From Ornithodoros turicata (Eukaryota > Arthropoda > Arachnida > Ixodida > Argasidae), in the NCBI RefSeq assembly GCF_037126465.1, contig NC_088203.1, forward strand, positions 97,092,668-97,156,667: a stretch of DNA of 64,000 nucleotides, given 5' to 3'. The notes beneath the pieces were generated by a model. It was not told where the DNA came from. It worked only from the letters and a program-made list of their open reading frames with translations, and did no database searches. Made by a program: the position numbers and the translations under genes. Below are positions 13,401 through 22,400 of the stretch, piece after piece (the stretch's first letter is position 1; each line of letters begins with the position of its first letter).

Positions 13401-16400
13401 ATTAACATAAATGCATAAGCGTCATAAGAAGGCGTACGTCTTCCGTTTTCAACGAATCAAGGGAAAGAACGACGACATTGCATGGATGATGACTGACTAT
13501 GCTGTCAAGTTCTGCAGAACTTCGCCGCATAACACGCTCCTAGCCAACCATCATCCCGAATGGCATCGTTCTCTCCCCTGATTTGTTGACGACAGGAGGC
13601 GTACGCCTTTTTGTGACACTGGTGCAGGAATTATAATTGTCACAAAAAGGCGCACGCTCCGCGCTTTCCACAAATCAAGAGTGATATAGAGGTATCGCTC
13701 TGTACAATGGTTGACCTTCAGCGTGCTACGTGGTGAAGCTTTGTTTTAAGATTGATGTTTTAAGAATGTACAATGTACCGATGGACTATATGCAGCCATC
13801 TTTCGGGGTGTTTGGCAACGTTCCTTCTTCGAAGTTACCAATTTCTTACCGAAAATTGCCGAGACGTGACTGAATACACAAATAAAACTTTGCTGTGGTT
13901 ACTCTGACACGTTAAAACATTAATCAAACAGTATCAATTAAATGGGCTCGTTAGGCCTCGTTAGTTATTAGGCTAAAACTTCTACGTCGCTTGCTTAAAC
14001 GCTTCTTCGTCTATATTATTCTTAATGAACATTAGAGACAAAGGATTCTCTTGAGCAGTGGAAACTGATCACCCGGGCTTTGTGGCTCGCGGAACGTTGC
14101 ATTCACCGAAAGATGACTGCCATGCCCTCGATCTTAAATGGGAATCATTTTTCCGTTGGTGTCTGCTACCTTTCACCGTCTCATCATATATAGTATTCGT
14201 CTTCTCGGTGTATTTTCTTGCATCGTGTCGTGTCTTCTCCGTATACCAATAACGTTGCAACTATGTCGCAAGTGTACATGCAATGTTTCTCAACATTATT
14301 TTCTTCATTTCTGTTTTCTTTCGTCTTTCCATACCATGCAGTCCGTATATCTCACCTTTCCCACGAAAATATTTCATTTCTATAACCACCACATTTCCCT
14401 ACGTTGCATTTGTCGCATGTTTTTATATTATATCTGCATGCATTCTCTTTACACGCCACAGCCTGTTTCAAAATACCAAATGAGATTGGCCGTAGGTACG
14501 CAATACATTTATTTATCCCGTACGGCGACATTGATGGGACCAGAGTTCATCAGTGTGATTCGGTATCGGAAGTCGCAAGGCACTTCTGTGCAAAGCAGCA
14601 TGCTTGTAGAGGAACGGAGCTTGTTTGATCTCGATTACGTTGTGTTTCGTATATTAAGTATGACGTCACAGAGAATGGACGTTGTTAGTAACTGCCGGCA
14701 CGTTGCTGTATTAGGTACCACGACAGGCATGTTTATGCCGTGTAGTCGCATCCTGTACGCCATAAGAAGTTCAAAAATTGTTGTAAGTATAAACCAGCAT
14801 CCTGCTCATCTATTGATGATAAAGGATGGCTGTTTCGTAAGTGCGAGCTGGGAATCAGTAATATGAAAATAAGAAACAAGATACGATAAATATGATACTG
14901 CATGTTCCTGTGACGGTCTTGTAAAAAATTATCTTGGCGGCGTCTTCCCAATGGCACAGGCGGGACGGGCTAAATGTTCACCGGGTGTGTGAATATGCGG
15001 CTTACGTTTTATAGCTATGCTGCCGTCTTAATAACTGACTTACAAAAGTACAAGCTGATGTTTTGCGACCTTAGAACCTGAATCAAACACCTGAAATAAC
15101 GAAAAATCGTTTCGTTTCGAAAATTAATAGTCAAGGTCTCGTCAACGTCGAAGTAAGGTGTTTCGCCTGAGATTACATCAGGAGATGAGTTCACCTGTAG
15201 CAAGGGGTACTTGAACAACAACAATTGCCAGTGTACACAGACACAATCGCGCTTAATATTCGACAGTTTTAGTTGTGTAATGTATGAAAGGCATGTTCAC
15301 ATCTAGATATAATGCATAGTTCGCTATTTTTGCACTCACTGACACAAGGGTTACAAGCGTGGGTTTCAGAACTACCTCCAAGGCACGGAATTTTCTGTTA
15401 CACGAACACTACAGACAAGACATACCTTCCATCGCTACCGCACCGCATCATCTACGGACGGAGAAGGAACATTTGAGGAGGAACCCCAAACGAGAACAAA
15501 ACTCCAGCCAGAGAGAAGACGACGTTAGAGCGCCATCATTCATGGAACGAAATAAGTGGAACATGATGCCCAGCACATCGGGAAACAAGACATGGCTTTC
15601 GTGGATACTCCATTGGAAAGAGTGATTTGAGAAGGAAGAAAGGAATAACAGCAACGCCTCTTCTATGACACAGACCCGAAGGATAACGCCACTGAAAGTG
15701 CTATGGACAAACACAAATGGAATAATTAGTCAACTAAAACCACGAAGAACAGGACTGTGGAGCGATATTACGTGTTCGCCTACCAACTTTCCCAGCTGCT
15801 CTCTCTCTCTCTCTCGCTCGCTGTTTATGGCTTCCCTGTGCATGCTTGGCTTAACTGCATCCCTAACAATGCTCTTTGACACTTCGACCCTCACAGAACA
15901 AAGGTCAGTGGACATTTAATCATCAGTTAGACAACCGAAATCGAGTGGAACAAATATCACTCACATTGCGCAAAAATCACCGGTAGGGCACCACTTGTCA
16001 TGTGATCATGTGCTCTCTGTCTCTCATTAACACAAAAATAAACAGTCGTCAGAACACAATAAAACCCATACTCTTAAAACGGAATTTCACCGCATGACGT
16101 GGGGCGCTGTAAGTAGGGGATCCGCAGAGCGCACTCTGTCCCTCTCGCTCCGGAGCCTCTGCTAAACGGGTTTTTAAGGCAAGAGAGCGTTACGTGTGGA
16201 CGTGATGTGTGTGCGTAGCGTGTGCAAAGCGCCTCTAGGCCTCTGGGTGTCACTGAATGTTCCTTTCCGGTAGGGCCGTCTTCCGATCCGGCTGTCTGCA
16301 GTCTTTAAAACATTAATTAATGTTCTTGTGGGTCCAACCGGAGAGGAGGGTGGAAAGCGCGAGAAGCACTCCGACCTGTGGGTACACTCTTAGAAATGAA

Positions 16401-19400
16401 CTTCACCACATAGCACGCTCCTAGCCAACCATCATCCCGAATGACAACGTTCTCGCCCCTGATTTGTTGAAAACGGGAGGAGGAGCCTATTTTGTGCCGT
16501 GCATAATGCCCAAAATAGGCTCCTCCTCCCGTTTTCAGCAAATCAGGGGCGAGAACGTTGTCATTCGGGATGATGGTTGGCTAGGAGCGTGCTATGTGGT
16601 GAAGTTCATTTCTAAGAGTGTAGGAGAACAGGAGCGCCACGCTCCGGAAAAGGAGTGACGCCGTTTAGTAAAAAGGAGCGCCCCCACGATCATCGCGAAT
16701 GACATCGTTCTCTCACATGATTTGTTGAAAACGGGAGGCGTACGCCTTTTTGCAACAAGCATACAGTATGTTAATTGTCGCAAAACGGCGTATGTCCTAC
16801 GCTTTCGAAAAGTCGGGAGTAATAACGGTATCATTCTGTACAATGGTTTCGCCTATGCCTTCTTGCACCCTTTCCGGTTTGTTGCCAAAACGACATCCGG
16901 TGGGGGTGGTGGTAGTGCTGAAAGGGCTCGCCGTTTCGGTTTCGCAGCAAACACGCTCTGCGCCAACCACTATGCCGATTCATACAGTTATCGCTTCTGA
17001 TTTGAGGAAAGAGAAGGTCGTGTACGCCTTTTTATGGCAACTCAAATTGCCACAAGGAGGCGTACGCCTCCCATTTTTCAACAAATCAGGAAAGTGAAAG
17101 CTATCATTCTGCATGGTGGCTGGTTCCGAGCGTCTTTAGTCGCTAAAGGACCGGAAGTCTTCGTGGCACCGGAAGTTGTGACGGGGCCTTTTTTATGTTT
17201 ACCCGAGAACGTCATGTATAGCGTGTCATGTGGTGAAGTTTTGTTTTTAAGAGTGCAAGACTAAAATTATACCACGCTGAGAATTTACTCATCTTTTCGA
17301 GTGACGCTCACACAACCAGATAAGATCAGCAACAAAAACGAAACCACGTATAATGTCATTTTCAAACTCGATTTCAGTTGTCCTTCCACTGCACTTACCA
17401 GTACCCTTAATACTTGCTGCTCAGCCTGCTATCAGGCGGTGTGTTATATAACGTCCCAAATTATCACGTAGAACGCTACAATTAAGCGACTCTCCCAGGG
17501 GCTAACAGTATCGATGAATACATAAGAATAAACAAATTTAATTAGATGATACACAAAAAACTGTGTATGTGTGCGCGCCTATTGGATACATTTACCATAG
17601 CTTCGTGTCAGCGCAACATTTATCATTCCTTCAAACATAACAGGCATCGAAATCACGAGATCCACACAATACTATAGAACATATGTAAACGCTAGGTTTA
17701 ACATGTACCATACACAATGATACATTTCTCCTCTCGATTCCTTTTGTTCCTTTCGCCCTTGTTATGTTTGTTACTACCTTAAGGTAACCCCAGTTTGCTT
17801 TCAAGTCTTTAGTTTGACAGTAACGAGACACGCCACTGATAACGAAAAAATAAATAAAATAAAATAAATTGCAAGAAAACAGTTTGTGTATCGTAGATAG
17901 TTTGTGGCTATTTTTTATGCCTACTTTGTGTTGTTTTTAATATAAGCTAGTTGGCACTTTATTTACAATTTTAGAGTCATACAGTGATCAAACCTTCCAA
18001 GGGTGCCTTATGTGTTCCCTCAAAATGCCAAACAGGCGACATTCCCATATGCCCTATATATCGTTACAAGAGAGTGGCAAAAGGGAATTAGGCTGTTTCC
18101 TTGCCATCATACTCCTTCCCGAATAGTCGCTTTCTCCTCTACCCCTTCCTCAGCTTCACCTTTCCCACAATTACACTGGAGCCCTGATATAATGAAATTC
18201 AGGAGAATTACTATACGGGGTGTCCTATCTAACATGCACCAATAATTTAAAAAAAAATGACTTAGCTCTCAACATGTTTGAAACCAAATGTATGCTGTTA
18301 ACAGTCGTGTGTTCCAGTCACAAGTATTTTTTTCATTGTGCTCAGTTAAATATTTAGATGGCTACTTAACTTTTAAGATATTAGTTTAAGGGACGAGATG
18401 TCAATTGGAACGTTGTAGTTGTAGGTTGTTTCCAACAAGGTACCCTTTGTGTGGCTCTTTTTTCAATTAAAAGATAAAGCACGTGCAATACAAAAAGGAC
18501 ACCACGTGACAACGCGGCCGCGTGCCGCGTTTGCAGCGCGCGTTTTCACCCTTCATTCAGAGCGTTCCGGCTTTCTTAAACTTTAGTGCATGTAAGTTAG
18601 AACACCCTGTATACAAAATTTTAAGCTTGATTAGAGCTCATTGTATGTAAATTCGTTATTTCTCAATCAATTCGTTGCAACAAGAATTTGATATATGCGT
18701 TGTTTCGTTATATCGTGGCTCCTCTGTAACTCCTAGCGGTCCATGCACCGTAATGACTCCCATGCTCTGCCTTCTTTGATCCCTTGCAGATGCATAACTT
18801 GGCTACGCTATCCAACAGTACGGGAGCCTTCGGATGTATGTTCGAAACGTGTGGAGAAGTATGTGCCAGCAAGGTGGGTTTATCAGGGTCCCTCTGCTTG
18901 CCTGAGTCAGTACCAAGCAGCTTCCAGGTAGTTTCGCATCGCCAGCCTGCCCTTGCATCTCTCTGTGCCGCGCTTCTAGAAAGCAAGTGCAAGACTGTCT
19001 TCAGCAACGTCAGCAAGCTTCGGACTATGACACGCAAGTTGATAGGCGCTTGCTGCATGATTGCCGGACTGCCTAAACGAAGAGTTCTGCTCCGTTTGCA
19101 AAGTTCCAGAAAGCGACGAAAACGGTTTCATCATGCCAACACGAACACTGTTTCTTGTATGCTTTTATGAAACCCACGAAAGTGAAGAAGAATAAGAGTG
19201 AATTCATAAAATGGAAGACAGTCACAGCATAAGAAGGCTCAGCAATAATCGTCGAGCCGAACACGTTGTGTCTATTCATCGCTAATCTGAACGAGAAACT
19301 TTTTTTTCTGTTTCACGAAAGGGGGTTTCTTTCTGTTATTAGCAAGTTGTCAAAACGCAACACACGTGAACCGACTACCACACAAAAAGCTTCGCAGTGT

Positions 19401-22400
19401 TGTACATAACAGCTGTTAGTTTCTTATCTTTTCTTTTTTGTTTAGAATGAATAACGACGCAAGTTTGCCTTGGCACTGCATCATGCACAGCAATGCACAG
19501 TACATACTATAAAGAGAGTGTTTCCATACACAGTACACAATCAACGTAAAGACGAAAAACTGTCTTCACCAGAACAAAATGTGCTTCCTGTTCAAACATG
19601 ATACGCTACACGTCAAGGCCTTAGTGCCATCTACATTAACTACACGTTCTGACACTTTGTGACCACTGTCGCTCTTCCATCTCTGAAGACGCTTAGTCGA
19701 AGGATATTTTTGCTCCGAGTGCAGAACGTTCCCACGAAATACACAGTGATCGAGCTGCAACGCTGAGTTGTGACATCGAGGCCGTTTCCAATAGTGTCTA
19801 ACTGTCTCTGAAGGGGAATGGCATTCATCATGGCATGCAATCTAATGTATTGTTTTCACGAATATTTTATCTAAGAGATCTTGCAATAGGCATATTGTAC
19901 ACCCATTAATAAACAACTTTGCACAGTCAATCTTTGCAAAGTGGAAGGTGCAAGCAACTCTTTAGCGACATCGATTCATGAGTGGTTTTATTCAATTGAG
20001 CAATTTAGTCGTTTCATTCACAATGATCTGCGAAACCCGCCGAAGTGGCAGGATGTGGCGCTGAAGACCGTTATCTCTCCTGATTTCTCGAAAACATGCT
20101 CCTTAACAATTACCATAACTGACTGAGTGCAACAGAACCCAACCGAGTATGTATTACCTGCGTGACATGTTCTGTTCTAGGGAGTTTGTGTCTTTTCTGG
20201 GACCCAATAAAAACTAAGCCCCTTCCTCATTGCAGTTCCTCAACATGGCAAGCGTGTTCATGAAAATCTTCAACTTGATCTGCATGATGCTTCTTATTGG
20301 TCACTGGAGCGGTTGCCTTCAGTTTCTCGTCCCAATGCTGCAGGGGTTTCCTTCCAATTCCTGGGTCGCTATTAACGAACTGGAGGTAAGTCACCATATT
20401 CATTGGAAGGAGAGATGTTAACCTGTGTATGAACTTTGGCAGAATAAGTACTGGTTCGAGCAGTACTCGTGGGCGCTGTTCAAGGCCATGTCGCACATGC
20501 TGTGCATAGGCTACGGCCGGTTTCCGCCACAGAGTCTGACAGATATGTGGCTCACACTGCTCAGTATGATCAGTGGTGCCACTTGCTATGCCCTATTCCT
20601 TGGGCACACTACCAACCTCATCCAGTCCCTCGATTCTTCAAGGAGGCAGTATCGAGAAAAGGCATGTACCCTTGTGATCTCTTCTGACGCACAACTCCGT
20701 GGTGGGGTTGCATAATCGCTTTTTGAAAGTCTCACTTTATACACCTATTTCGTGAACATCGCTGAGCACTAGAGACGTTATGTCAGAGGATCTATCCGAT
20801 ATCCTAATGAACGCCTGCTCCATGTGACATACAAAGGCATCATTGGGATTATTCTGCGGATAATATGAAAGGAAATATTTGTTGAATGCTGTCACCTGTA
20901 CCTCTAACAGTAGGCTATATGTACGTCGTGGATACTGTTTGCACTATACAGCAATGAACCATGCCATAGTGAACTGCAATTAAAACAGGAAATGAATCTG
21001 TGAATGTTAGAATGCATGCACTAAGGCTGAAAATGCCATAAACTATTTTACCAATCGTCATGCGCTGAGCATCGAAAGAGAGAAGCATTTGCGAGCCTTG
21101 TTGTGAAACAAGAGAACACATCTAAAAGAGAAGAAGAACAGAAAGCAACCATTTGATTGCACACGTAGGGGTTTTCACAGAGTCATGAATGTCTAACTGT
21201 GCTGGGACACCCGTCTTGCAGTTAAAACAAGTAGAAGAATATATGGCCTACCGGAAACTTCCCAGAGATCTTCGCCAAAGGATAACAGATTACTTCGAGC
21301 ATCGGTATCAGGGGAAATTCTTCGACGAAGAGGCCATTCTAGGGGAGCTGTCTGAAAGGCTAAGAGAGGTAAGACCAATAAATCTGCTGAGCCATTCCTG
21401 TGTCTGGGATATTCTTCACGCACAATATGTCCATTAAGCACATTCCTATGGAATTGACTGGCACATGCATCTGAACGCTGACCAAACTTCTCAAATATTT
21501 TGAAGCTGTTGTCCAGTTCTACAACACAGCATTATACTCTGTGTGGAGTCACATGTCGTAGCTGTGATGCCAAGTGGTTAAAAGACATGCGCACTAGTCT
21601 TATGGCTAACTAGACCATCCACATGACTAGGGCAGAAGAAAGCACATTTAAGGAGATACAGAGGAGCCAGAACGATATTGAGTAATACATCAATGGGTAA
21701 GGGCCATGTACTCAAATCATTCGAAGCAATGCCAGGTGTAGTTGCAACTGGGTGTGGGCACGGCATGGTGTGCTGCAATATGTGCAGTATTTGAGGGAGC
21801 ATTCATTTAAAGCTCTCTACCGAATACCTGTTCAACTTCTAATAATATAATAACGACCGAAGTCCGATGGTGTCCAGAAATGTCAGAAGAGCTTTGAGCG
21901 CAGAGCGTTGATGGGCTGGATTGGGCCAGGGACCAAGCAATTTCGATAGGGAGAAAGGGCGAGAGTCCAGCTGACAAAGAGACTCGGAGAGTGTGATTCG
22001 GGAAGGCTGGTAGTGAGGGCAATGAAGAAGAATATGTTAATATTCGTTGGGACGTTGCTATTATGAACCACACGAGCCCATGTGAAGGGGCTCGTTATTT
22101 TATTCCCCCATTCCAACCAGCAATAGAGTAGAGTATCGCCTGTGGCGATGAAACTCCCCGCTCTCCAAGGTCAAAAATAAAGTTGTTGTTGTTGTTCTAA
22201 TAATATAATAATGGTGCCTGATGTTACACATAAAGTTTGCCTGCCCATAGTGTTGCGACATGTTGCACGTACCCCAGGGTAGGACAGCGGATAATTTGGA
22301 CCACCTGGGGTACTTTTGACTCCTGGGGTACCTCCTCACATTGCTACTGTCGTCGGCCGGGCTTGAACCCACGATGGAGGAGGAGGAGGAGGAGTGTCGT

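Noticed and set aside
14138..14866. 242-codon plus-strand ORF in HCN intron 4
   Set aside because: No domain, composition like the surrounding AT-rich intron, no splice or start context. Likely chance.
750..17248. CRISPR-like regular repeats
   Set aside because: Units are inverted-repeat transposons in an intron-containing eukaryotic gene, with irregular spacing and no short unique spacers.
20661..20680. Downstream GT as the exon 6 donor
   Set aside because: Using GTACCC at 20666 leaves one extra base phase against exon 7 and adds an Ala not seen in the family.
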